A DNA stretch of 64,000 nt from Aphodosoma sp045600865 (lineage in GTDB: Bacteria > Bacteroidota > Bacteroidia > Bacteroidales > Paludibacteraceae): assembly GCA_045600865.1 (NCBI GenBank), contig JAZRYS010000261.1:1-64000 (forward strand), in the 5' to 3' direction. Of the stretch, positions 24,639 through 32,200 are shown piece by piece (position 1 is the stretch's first letter; each line of letters begins with the position of its first letter). The notes beneath the pieces are model-generated. The model searched no databases, was not told the DNA's origin, and worked only from the letters and a program-made list of their open reading frames with translations. The translations under genes and the position numbers were made by a program.

Positions 24639-24644
24639 AGGAGG
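24639..24644 (+). promoter_or_regulatory. Shine-Dalgarno site that fixes the infC AUA start
   Basis: AGGAGG overlaps an in-frame TAG stop and ends 8 nt before ATA at 24653. Strong Shine-Dalgarno sites are uncommon in this phylum, so its presence here marks the start. Confidence 0.75.
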
Positions 24645-24652
24645 ACTGCCTT

Positions 24653-25195
24653 ATAGCTAAACAAGCCCCAACCAAGCCTGAGGACCGCCATCGCGTCAAC
24701 AACCAGATAAAAGGAACGCGCGAGGTCCGCATCGTCGGCGACAACGTCGAGAACAAGGTCTATCCCATCGAAGTAGCCATGAAAATGGCAGACGACATGG
24801 GTCTGGACTTAGTGGAAATCTCGCCAACCGCCAATCCGCCAGTGTGCAAAATCGTGGATTACCAGAAGTTCCTTTACCAACTCAAGAAGCGCGAAAAAGA
24901 ACTTAAGGCAAAAGCCGTCAAGATAGAAGTGAAGGAAATACGCTTCGGCCCGCAGACAGACGAACATGACTACCAGTTCAAGTTGCGCCACGCTGAAGAG
25001 TTTATCAAAGAGGGCAACAAGGTAAAGGCATACGTATTCTTCAGAGGTCGCTCGATACTCTTCAAGGAGCAAGGCGAAGTGTTGCTGCTCAGACTGGCAA
25101 ACGACCTTGAGGAGATAGCAAAGGTTGATTCCATGCCTACCCTGGAAGGGAAAAGGATGATTGTGATGCTTTCCCCAAAAGCCAAGAAAGGATGA
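24653..25195 (+). CDS. infC: Translation initiation factor IF-3, AUA start codon
   Basis: About 180 residues. The frame upstream of the first ATG (24779) encodes the conserved IF3 N-domain (HRVNNQIKGTREVRIVGDNV), so that ATG cannot be the start. An in-frame TAG lies at 24638-24640. The only sensible initiation codon downstream of AGGAGG is ATA at 24653. E. coli infC starts with AUU, which lets IF3 repress its own translation; the same autoregulation is likely here. The C-domain has EIRFGPQTDEHDYQFKLRHA and the usual GRSILFKEQGEVLL. IF3 binds the 30S subunit and checks initiation. rpmI and rplT follow. Confidence 0.93.
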   Translation: MAKQAPTKPEDRHRVNNQIKGTREVRIVGDNVENKVYPIEVAMKMADDMGLDLVEISPTANPPVCKIVDYQKFLYQLKKREKELKAKAVKIEVKEIRFGPQTDEHDYQFKLRHAEEFIKEGNKVKAYVFFRGRSILFKEQGEVLLLRLANDLEEIAKVDSMPTLEGKRMIVMLSPKAKKG

Positions 25196-25230
25196 TTAAA
25201 TACATTATTAATATATAAACATTTAACAAA

Positions 25231-25428
25231 ATGCCAAAAATCAAGACTAATTCCGGTGCCAAAAAAAGATTCGCTCTTACCGGAACAGGAAAAATCAAAC
25301 GTAAACACGCTTACAAGAGCCACATCTTGACAAAGAAGACCCTGAAGCGTAAGCGCAACCTCACCCACGCAGCAATACTGGAGAGCGTTGATGAAAAGTC
25401 AGTAAAGGCTTTGCTCGGTATGCGTTAA
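25231..25428 (+). CDS. rpmI: 50S ribosomal protein L35
   Basis: 65 residues starting MPKIKTNSGAKKRF, ending VKALLGMR, highly basic, of standard length. It is the middle gene of infC-rpmI-rplT. It lies 35 nt after infC. Confidence 0.97.
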   Translation: MPKIKTNSGAKKRFALTGTGKIKRKHAYKSHILTKKTLKRKRNLTHAAILESVDEKSVKALLGMR

Positions 25429-25532
25429 ACAAAATCACCAGTGTTTTTCCTCAAGTAGTATTAACCGAATGCTCAGCCAGAAGAATAAGTTTCGGAAATG
25501 AACGCTGACATTCAAAAAAACAATTAAAAACT

Positions 25533-25880
25533 ATGCCAAGATCAGTAAATCACGTGGCATCACGTGCAAAACGCAAAAGAATCCTGAAATTAACACGCGG
25601 CTACTTTGGTGCTCGCCGTAACGTTTGGACCGTAGCCAAGAACACTTGGGAGAAGGGTCTGCTATACGCATACCGTGACCGCAAGAACAAGAAACGCACT
25701 TTCCGCGCATTGTGGATCCAGCGTATCAACGCAGCAGCTCGTCTGGAGGGCATGTCTTACTCACAGCTCATGGGCGCATTGCACAGAGCAGGCATCACAA
25801 TGAACCGCAAAGTTCTCGCTGACCTCGCAATGAACCATCCAGAGGCATTCCGTGCAATCGTTGAGAAAGCAAAGAATTGA
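25533..25880 (+). CDS. rplT: 50S ribosomal protein L20
   Basis: 115 residues (MPRSVNHVASRAKRKRIL ... NHPEAFRAIVEKAKN), of normal length. L20 is needed early in 50S assembly and represses its own operon in several bacteria. A 104-nt spacer after rpmI could hold such a site, but no clear 23S mimic was recognised. A terminator follows. Confidence 0.97.
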   Translation: MPRSVNHVASRAKRKRILKLTRGYFGARRNVWTVAKNTWEKGLLYAYRDRKNKKRTFRALWIQRINAAARLEGMSYSQLMGALHRAGITMNRKVLADLAMNHPEAFRAIVEKAKN

Positions 25881-25900
25881 TTAAAATTCCAAGCGATAGA

Positions 25901-25927
25901 CGCCTGATGAAAATCGGGCGTTTTTTT
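25901..25927 (+). terminator. Terminator of infC-rpmI-rplT
   Basis: CGCCTGAT pairs with ATCGGGCG (one G-T pair) around GAAA, followed by seven T. Confidence 0.88.
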
Positions 25928-25962
25928 ATGCCTAAAAATTAGGCCACATCGAAATTTATTGC

Positions 25963-25970
25963 TAACTTTG
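25963..25970 (+). promoter_or_regulatory. pnp promoter
   Basis: TAACTTTG, 30 nt upstream of the pnp ATG. Confidence 0.65.
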
Positions 25971-25999
25971 CAGCCGAATTTGTACTATAATATAAAGAT

Positions 26000-28327
26000 A
26001 TGAACATTACAAGAAAAGTCATCACAATGGGTGATGGCAGAGAGATTATTCTCGAGACCGGCAAGCTTGCCAAGCAAGCGGATGGTGCTGTAATGCTGAC
26101 AGTTGGAAAAACAATGCTGTTAGCAACAGTTTGCAGTGCCGCAGATGCAGTGCCGGGCACAGACTTCATGCCGCTGACTACGGATTACAAGGAAAAATTC
26201 GCTGCAAACGGTCGTTTCCCTGGTGGTTTCACTCGCCGTGAGGGACGCTCGTCTGACTATGAGATACTGGTATCTCGTCTGATTGACCGCGCTCTCCGTC
26301 CCCTTTTCCCAGACAACTATCATGCCGAGACATTCGTAAACGTGACACTTTATTCCGCAGACGGCATTGACATGCCTGACTGTTACGCTGGTCTTGCCGC
26401 ATCTGCTGCCCTGTCAGTATCTGACGTACCATTCAACGGTCCTATTTCAGAGGTACGCGTTGCCCGCATAGACGGCGAGTTCAAGGTAAACCCAACGTTC
26501 GAGGAGCTTGAGAAGGCCGACCTCGACATCATGGTTGCTGCAACAATCGACAACATCATGATGGTTGAGGGTGAGATGAAAGAGGTTTCTGAGGATGACC
26601 TGCTTAACGCAATGCGCGTTGCACATGAGGCAATCAAGGTACACTGCCAGGCACAGCTTGAATTCATGGCAGAAGCTGGCAAGGCAAAACGCGAATACTA
26701 CCATGAGGTCAACGATGAAGAGCTGAAGAAAGATGTTCGCGAGAAGACTTACGACAAGGCTTACGCAGTAGCCTCTTCATGCAATGCGGACAAGCACTCA
26801 AGAGCAGCAAACTTCCAGGCAGTGCTGGATGAGTACAGGGCTAACTTCACAGAGGAAGAGCTCGAAGAAAAAGGTGCTATGATAAATCGTTACTACCACG
26901 ATGTTGAGCGTGACGCTATGCGCCGTTCAATATTGGATGAAGGCAAACGACTGGATGGCCGTAAGACAACTGAAATTCGCCCAATATGGTGCGAGGCTGG
27001 CTATCTGCCAGGCCCTCACGGTTCTGCAATCTTCACTCGTGGCGAGACTCAGTCTTTGTCAACAGTGACTCTCGGAACAAAACTTGACGAGAAACTAATT
27101 GACGAAGCATTGATACTGGGAACAGACAGATTCCTGCTGCACTACAACTTCCCTCCATTCTCGACTGGCGAGGCCAAGGCACAGCGTGGCATTGGTCGTC
27201 GTGAGATAGGTCATGGAAACCTTGCTTGTCGTGCATTGAAATCTATGATTCCTAATGATTATCCATATACAGTACGTGTGGTATCTGACATCCTTGAATC
27301 GAATGGTTCATCATCAATGGCTACCGTATGCGCAGGATGTCTTGCACTTATGGATGCAGGTGTGCCTATCAAGAAACCTGTTTCGGGTATCGCAATGGGT
27401 CTTATTTCAGAGAATCACGGAACCAACTATGCAGTATTGAGCGACATCCTTGGCGATGAGGATCACCTTGGCGATATGGACTTCAAGGTTACAGGAACAC
27501 GCGACGGTATCACTGCAACTCAGATGGATATCAAGGTTGACGGTTTGAGTTACGAGATTCTTGAAAAGGCTCTGAAGCAAGCTCACGATGGACGTATGTT
27601 CATCCTCGACAAGATTCAGGCAGAACTTGAAGGACCTCGCCCAGACCTCAAGCCACATGCGCCACGTCTTGTTGCACTTGACATTCCAAAAGACTTCATC
27701 GGTGCAGTGATTGGCCCTGGTGGAAAAATCATCCAAGGCATTCAGGCTGAGAGTGGCACGGTCGTTACAATTGAGGAAGAAGGCGAAGTTGGACACGTAC
27801 AGATATCTGCAGCCAACAAAGATTCCATCGAGAAGGCAATGGCGATGATTAAGGCAATAGTAGCCGTGCCTGAGATTGGCGAAACATACGAATCAACGGT
27901 GAAGTCTATCATGCCATATGGTTGTTTCGTAGAGTTCATGCCTGGCAAGGAAGGACTGCTTCACATATCAGAGATTGACTGGCGTCGTTTCGAAACCATG
28001 GAAGAGACCAGCGTCAAAGAAGGCGACAAGATATCAGTAAAACTGCTTGACATTGACCAGAAGACTGGCAAGTTCAAACTCTCTGCACGTGCATTGAAGG
28101 AGAAACCAGAAGGATACGTAGAACAGCGTGAGCGTCCTGCACGTCCACAAGGTGAACGTCGTCCACGTCTTGAGGGAGACCGCCGTCAAGGAGACCGCAG
28201 AGAACGTCCACAAGGTGAACGTCGTCCACGTCCTGAGCGCAACGCAGAGATTGGACAGCAAATACCTGACGAACGTCCACGCCACAACACTGCACTCGAT
28301 GCGAACGACAACCCTATAGAATTCTAG
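26000..28327 (+). CDS. pnp: Polyribonucleotide nucleotidyltransferase (PNPase)
   Basis: 775 residues with two RNase PH domains (about 1-230 and 315-550; second-core motifs ETQSLSTVTLGT and FPPFSTGEA). A KH domain (about 565-625, IPKDFIGAVIGPGGKIIQGI) and an S1 domain (about 635-705) follow. It degrades RNA 3'-5' with phosphate. An extra basic tail (about 710-775) carries repeats of RPQGERRPR and GDRRERPQ; such tails are frequent in Bacteroidota and probably add RNA contacts. It has its own promoter and a terminator. Confidence 0.97.
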   Translation: MNITRKVITMGDGREIILETGKLAKQADGAVMLTVGKTMLLATVCSAADAVPGTDFMPLTTDYKEKFAANGRFPGGFTRREGRSSDYEILVSRLIDRALRPLFPDNYHAETFVNVTLYSADGIDMPDCYAGLAASAALSVSDVPFNGPISEVRVARIDGEFKVNPTFEELEKADLDIMVAATIDNIMMVEGEMKEVSEDDLLNAMRVAHEAIKVHCQAQLEFMAEAGKAKREYYHEVNDEELKKDVREKTYDKAYAVASSCNADKHSRAANFQAVLDEYRANFTEEELEEKGAMINRYYHDVERDAMRRSILDEGKRLDGRKTTEIRPIWCEAGYLPGPHGSAIFTRGETQSLSTVTLGTKLDEKLIDEALILGTDRFLLHYNFPPFSTGEAKAQRGIGRREIGHGNLACRALKSMIPNDYPYTVRVVSDILESNGSSSMATVCAGCLALMDAGVPIKKPVSGIAMGLISENHGTNYAVLSDILGDEDHLGDMDFKVTGTRDGITATQMDIKVDGLSYEILEKALKQAHDGRMFILDKIQAELEGPRPDLKPHAPRLVALDIPKDFIGAVIGPGGKIIQGIQAESGTVVTIEEEGEVGHVQISAANKDSIEKAMAMIKAIVAVPEIGETYESTVKSIMPYGCFVEFMPGKEGLLHISEIDWRRFETMEETSVKEGDKISVKLLDIDQKTGKFKLSARALKEKPEGYVEQRERPARPQGERRPRLEGDRRQGDRRERPQGERRPRPERNAEIGQQIPDERPRHNTALDANDNPIEF

Positions 28328-28354
28328 TACCCTAGATTTTCTAGTCTAAACAAT

Positions 28355-28385
28355 AAAAAAGTCTCCTCAAAGGAGGAGACTTTTT
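28355..28385 (+). terminator. pnp terminator
   Basis: AAAAAAGTCTCCT/AGGAGACTTTTT stem with a T run, ending 4 nt before tRNA-Arg. Its A-run mirror also allows use from the minus strand. Confidence 0.85.
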
Positions 28386-28389
28386 GAAA

Positions 28390-28461
28390 GCGCCCATAGT
28401 TTAATGGATAGAATGAGAGATTCCGGTTCTCTTGGTTACGGTTCGATTCCGTATGGGCGTA
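28390..28461 (+). tRNA. tRNA-Arg (anticodon CCG)
   Basis: A 72-nt cloverleaf: acceptor GCGCCCA/TGGGCGT, anticodon stem AGAGA/TCTCT around TTCCGGT, T-stem TACGG/CCGTA with loop TTCGATT, discriminator A. CCA is not encoded. No promoter is visible between the pnp terminator and the tRNA, so it may depend on read-through. Confidence 0.88.
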
Positions 28462-28467
28462 CTATTA

Positions 28468-28499
28468 AATTGATAATTGACAATTGATAATTATCAATT
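28468..28499. repeat. AT-rich direct and inverted repeat
   Basis: AATTGATAATTGAC is followed by an 18-nt perfect palindrome made of AATTGATAA and TTATCAATT. It lies between tRNA-Arg and the ferredoxin terminator and has no assigned function. Confidence 0.6.
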
Positions 28500-28503
28500 A
28501 AAC

Positions 28504-28535
28504 AAAAAAGACGATTTTCGAATGAAAACCGTCTT
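28504..28535 (-). terminator. Ferredoxin gene terminator
   Basis: On the minus strand AAGACGGTTTTC pairs with GAAAATCGTCTT, followed by a T run. It lies 20 nt after the stop codon. Confidence 0.8.
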
Positions 28536-28554
28536 ATCCAAAAGGCTTGGCAAA

Positions 28555-28722
28555 TTATGCCTGTTTGATAGCCTCTGCAGGACAAACTGATGCGCAAGTA
28601 CCGCAATCAACACACTTGTCTGGGTCGATGTGGTAGATATCGCCCTCAGAGATAGCCTCGTTAGGGCACTCACCAGCGCAAGTACCGCAAGCCATACAAT
28701 CTTCAGAAATTACGTAAGCCAT
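28555..28722 (-). CDS. 2[4Fe-4S] ferredoxin
   Basis: 55 residues, MAYVISEDCMACGTCAGECP onward. Two clusters are ligated by CxxCxxCxxxCP motifs (residues 9-20 and about 38-49), the bacterial clostridial-type layout. It is a soluble low-potential electron carrier for enzymes such as pyruvate:ferredoxin oxidoreductase. It stands alone with its own promoter and terminator. Confidence 0.95.
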   Translation of the reverse strand: MAYVISEDCMACGTCAGECPNEAISEGDIYHIDPDKCVDCGTCASVCPAEAIKQA

Positions 28723-28767
28723 TTCTACAAAAATTTAATTTATAATTAGTACTAATTTTTTGGTCTG

Positions 28768-28775
28768 CAAAGGTA
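28768..28775 (-). promoter_or_regulatory. Ferredoxin promoter
   Basis: TACCTTTG on the minus strand, 45 nt before the ATG. Confidence 0.7.
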
Positions 28776-28867
28776 CGAATTTTTCCGCACCTGCCAAAAC
28801 TTTTAGACAACATTTTTTCAACTTCATGTTGGCACAATAAAGTCTCTAAATCTCCGTTTATTATAGG

Positions 28868-29578
28868 ATGAAAAGAGTCATACAAACAGTCGTTTTAGCA
28901 GTGTTATCGGTAGTTTCGGTCAGTGCACAGAACCTGCCCAACGTCGAGTACAAGCGTTTTCATTTTGGTTTCTCGCTTGGATTGGACGTACTGGATTTCG
29001 GCATAAAAAACTCGATGAAGCCAGCAACAGACGGCAAGATTTACCAGGCAGAGGTTTCGACTTTGATGCCAGGATTCAACGTCGGGTTGATAGCAGATGT
29101 AAGATTATGCAACTATCTCAACTTGCGACTTGTGCCAACGTTCTACATAGCCGACCGCACGCTGACATTCATGAACAACGTCAACACCGACCTCTACAAA
29201 ACAACAATCCGCTCCACTATGATAACAGTACCACTGCTATTGAAATACTCAGCCGTGCGCATCAAGAACTATGGAATATACGTTGTAGCAGGAGGTGGAG
29301 TGCTTTTCGATTTCTCGCACGAGCAGACAAACCCAATATTGCTGAACTACTTCGACTATTTCGTGGAATTCGGTGTGGGATGTACATTCTACACCAAATA
29401 CTTCCGGTTCTCACCAGAGATTAAATTCGCATTGGGATTCAACAACGTTCATACAAACTGGGATCAACGTATCGAACAGGCAAATGGTGGATATCTTGAC
29501 CCTGATTGGCAACCTTACAATGATGCCTTGTCAAAACTGACATCAAGAGTATTTACCATTGCTCTGAATTTTGAATAA
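28868..29578 (+). CDS. porT: PorT-family outer-membrane protein (type IX secretion)
   Basis: 236 residues. A signal peptide (1-20, SVSAQ) is followed by an eight-strand-like beta-barrel with alternating aromatic residues. The N-terminal stretch YKRFHFGFSLGLDVLDFGIK and a length near 240 match the PorT/SprT family. PorT is required for type IX secretion in Porphyromonas gingivalis. Its presence fits the type IX cargo encoded at 4350-19624. A general outer-membrane beta-barrel annotation is the fallback. No clear -7 element was seen upstream. It converges on recA. Confidence 0.72.
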   Translation: MKRVIQTVVLAVLSVVSVSAQNLPNVEYKRFHFGFSLGLDVLDFGIKNSMKPATDGKIYQAEVSTLMPGFNVGLIADVRLCNYLNLRLVPTFYIADRTLTFMNNVNTDLYKTTIRSTMITVPLLLKYSAVRIKNYGIYVVAGGGVLFDFSHEQTNPILLNYFDYFVEFGVGCTFYTKYFRFSPEIKFALGFNNVHTNWDQRIEQANGGYLDPDWQPYNDALSKLTSRVFTIALNFE

Positions 29579-29589
29579 TGGACAAAAAA

Positions 29590-29630
29590 TTCCACTGTCC
29601 GAGACCTATCAAGATTCTCGGACAGTGGAA
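29590..29630 (-). terminator. recA terminator
   Basis: TTCCACTGTCCGAGA pairs with TCTCGGACAGTGGAA, a 15-bp stem, and is followed on the minus strand by TTTTTT. It lies between convergent porT and recA and may serve both. Confidence 0.88.
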
Positions 29631-29656
29631 TAAATCATACAAACCAGACAATATGT

Positions 29657-30670
29657 CTATGCCTGCCTGAGAGATTCCATTATCTTTGACTCTAGTTCTT
29701 CGGCAAGTTCTGGATTGTCGGCTATAGCCTGTTTTGCTGCATCGCGACCTTGACCAAGACGAGTTTCGGCATAACTGAACCATGCACCACTTTTCTTGAT
29801 TATTCCAGCCTCAACGCCAAGATCCAGCATCTCGCCTGACCTGGAGATACCCTCTCCGAACATGATATCGAACTCAGCCTTCTTGAAAGGAGGTGCAACC
29901 TTATTCTTCACGACTTTAACTCGAACCTGACTGCCATTAGCAGAATCGCCATCCTTTAGAACGCCAATCTTGCGTATATCAAGACGGACAGATGCGTAGA
30001 ATTTAAGGGCATTACCACCCGTTGTAGTTTCCGGATTACCAAACATGACACCTATCTTCTCACGCAACTGGTTGATGAAAACACAAGTGGTGTTTGTCTT
30101 ATTGATACTTGCCGTAAGCTTGCGCAAAGCCTGACTCATGAGGCGGGCCTGAAGTCCGACTTTGTTCTCTCCCATTTCTCCTTCAAGCTCGGCCTTTGGA
30201 GTAAGGGCTGCAACAGAGTCAATTACTATTATATCAATTGCCGAAGAACGTATCAGCTGGTCGGCTATTTCAAGTGCCTGTTCACCGCTGTCGGGTTGAG
30301 AAATAAGCAGGTTATCAACATCTACGCCAAGGTTCTCAGCATAAAAACGGTCAAAAGCATGTTCTGCATCAATTATTGCAGCTATACCTCCAAGTTTCTG
30401 TGCTTCAGCTATTGCATGTATAGCAAGTGTAGTCTTACCAGAAGACTCAGGACCATAGATTTCAATGATTCTTCCACGAGGATATCCACCAACACCAAGT
30501 GCATAATTAAGACCGACAGAACCAGACGGAATGACGTCAACATTTTCTGTCATGGCATCTCCAAGTTTCATGATAGAGCCACGGCCATGATCTTTTTCAA
30601 TCTTGTCCATCGCAAGCTGTAATGCTTTCAATTTGTCTGGCGAAATAGCCTTTCTTTCTTCTTTTTCCAT
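29657..30670 (-). CDS. recA: Recombinase RecA
   Basis: 337 residues. Walker A is GPESSGKT (73-80), Walker B IIVIDSVAAL, the loop motif ELEGEMGENKVGLQARLMSQ and the C-terminal RLGQGRDAAKQ are all present. RecA forms nucleoprotein filaments for homologous recombination and SOS signalling. No SOS box was recognised upstream. It lies 87 nt downstream of rodA with no consensus promoter, so partial read-through from the mre operon is possible. Confidence 0.98.
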   Translation of the reverse strand: MEKEERKAISPDKLKALQLAMDKIEKDHGRGSIMKLGDAMTENVDVIPSGSVGLNYALGVGGYPRGRIIEIYGPESSGKTTLAIHAIAEAQKLGGIAAIIDAEHAFDRFYAENLGVDVDNLLISQPDSGEQALEIADQLIRSSAIDIIVIDSVAALTPKAELEGEMGENKVGLQARLMSQALRKLTASINKTNTTCVFINQLREKIGVMFGNPETTTGGNALKFYASVRLDIRKIGVLKDGDSANGSQVRVKVVKNKVAPPFKKAEFDIMFGEGISRSGEMLDLGVEAGIIKKSGAWFSYAETRLGQGRDAAKQAIADNPELAEELESKIMESLRQA

Positions 30671-30757
30671 AAAAATAAAGGGTTAAATTAATAATAGGTT
30701 TTGTATTTATAATATTCCAAAAAATACAAAGGAATAAATATCCCATAGAGGCAACTA

Positions 30758-32200
30758 CTATCTGAGACGTTCTTCGCGCATCGTGTCAAGTTTCAACAAT
30801 ATAGCCAACATTATGGTGAAACTCAGAAAAGAAGAGCCTCCGTAACTAACTAAAGGCAACGGAATGCCGATGACGGGAACAAGGCCCATCACCATACCTA
30901 TATTGACAATAAAATGGAACAAAAGTATTCCCAGAAGGCCATAGCCATAGTCACGGACAAACTTCGCCTCAGCACGTTCAGAAATGACAACTATACGCCA
31001 CATGAGAGCCACATAAGCCAATATCAGCAACAACGAGCCAAAGAAACCCCATTCCTCGCCAATGGTACAGAAAATAAAATCAGTATGCTGTTCAGGCACA
31101 TATTTCAATCTTGTCTGCGTTCCCTTGAGATAACCCTTACCCCAAAAACGGCCAGAACCTATTGCTATCTGAGCCTGATTTGTGTTATAGCCCACGCCAC
31201 GAGGATCATCAACTATACCAAGAACAACTTGAATACGCTTCTGCTGATGAGGTTTTAACACATTGTCGAACATATATCCTGTAGAAAAAGCGAATCCTGT
31301 GGAGAGTAATATAAACAATGCAATCCACCAATATGCCCTACGCCATGTGAGCACTGCACGAACAAGCATATAAATCATGGCCACCACATCAAGAACCAAA
31401 ACAATCCACATATTGTCGAAGGCAAGCCAATATTTATTGACAAAATAGTTGGCAGCCAACAAAAGGGCCAGCGCACCAGTCATTATCAGAGAGGCAATAA
31501 TCTCGCGACGATAGCGTACAAGAAATATTATCTGTGCAATAAAGATAACCATTAAAGACCAAAATGGCGAAAACTTTATAGTCAGAACAAATATCAGAAT
31601 AGCAATGAAGGCAAGCATAGGAACAAGACCCGACATACCCTCGCGGTAAAGAAGCAATATGAATGAAGCGAACACAAGCGCCGAGCCAGTCTCCTTTTGC
31701 AGAACAATGATTATCATCGGTAAAACAAAAAGAGCCACAACCTTCATATAACTGTAGAAATCTCCCAAACGGAACTGATATTCGCTCATTCTCTTTGCCA
31801 CGGCCAAAGCTGTGGCAAGCTTGGCAAACTCAGCAGGTTGTATACTGACAGGGCCAAGTACTAGCCATGAACGCGACCCATTGATATTCGTAGAGAGGAA
31901 AATTGTCGCCACCAGAAGAATTATCACGAATCCATAGAAAAAATAAGCCAACTGGTCGAACACATTACTTTTCATGAACATGATAATGATTCCAACAAAG
32001 AGGCTGATGCCCATCCACATTATCTGCTTGCCCGAATTGCAGGTGATATCAAATACTGAAGTCTGGTCTGGTGTAATACTTGCACTATATACATTCATAC
32101 AGCCAAATACAGCAATGGAAAGATAAAGTCCGACCAGAACCTTATCCATATATTTGAGTGCATTGAACTCTCCTGATGTTCTACTTTGCGAGAACTGCAT
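30758..32200 (-). CDS. rodA: Peptidoglycan glycosyltransferase RodA (SEDS family)
   Basis: 480 residues with about ten to twelve membrane segments. SEDS signatures include NGSRSWLVLGPVSIQPAEFA, GYNTNQAQIAIGSGRFWGKG and PVIGIPLPLVSYGGSSFLS. It is longer than the usual 370-400 residues because of extra membrane segments in the middle (about 190-300), as often seen in Bacteroidota. It polymerises lipid II during side-wall elongation with PBP2. It overlaps mrdA by 20 nt and is the last gene of the gldA-to-rodA operon. Confidence 0.96.
   Translation of the reverse strand: MQFSQSRTSGEFNALKYMDKVLVGLYLSIAVFGCMNVYSASITPDQTSVFDITCNSGKQIMWMGISLFVGIIIMFMKSNVFDQLAYFFYGFVIILLVATIFLSTNINGSRSWLVLGPVSIQPAEFAKLATALAVAKRMSEYQFRLGDFYSYMKVVALFVLPMIIIVLQKETGSALVFASFILLLYREGMSGLVPMLAFIAILIFVLTIKFSPFWSLMVIFIAQIIFLVRYRREIIASLIMTGALALLLAANYFVNKYWLAFDNMWIVLVLDVVAMIYMLVRAVLTWRRAYWWIALFILLSTGFAFSTGYMFDNVLKPHQQKRIQVVLGIVDDPRGVGYNTNQAQIAIGSGRFWGKGYLKGTQTRLKYVPEQHTDFIFCTIGEEWGFFGSLLLILAYVALMWRIVVISERAEAKFVRDYGYGLLGILLFHFIVNIGMVMGLVPVIGIPLPLVSYGGSSFLSFTIMLAILLKLDTMREERLR

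Noticed and set aside
24779..25195. infC starting at the first ATG
   Set aside because: It would remove 42 codons that encode the conserved IF3 N-domain.
28390..28461. The same tRNA read as tRNA-Gly (TCC)
   Set aside because: That fold needs a G-T last pair in the anticodon stem. The CCG reading gives five Watson-Crick pairs and a correct T33.
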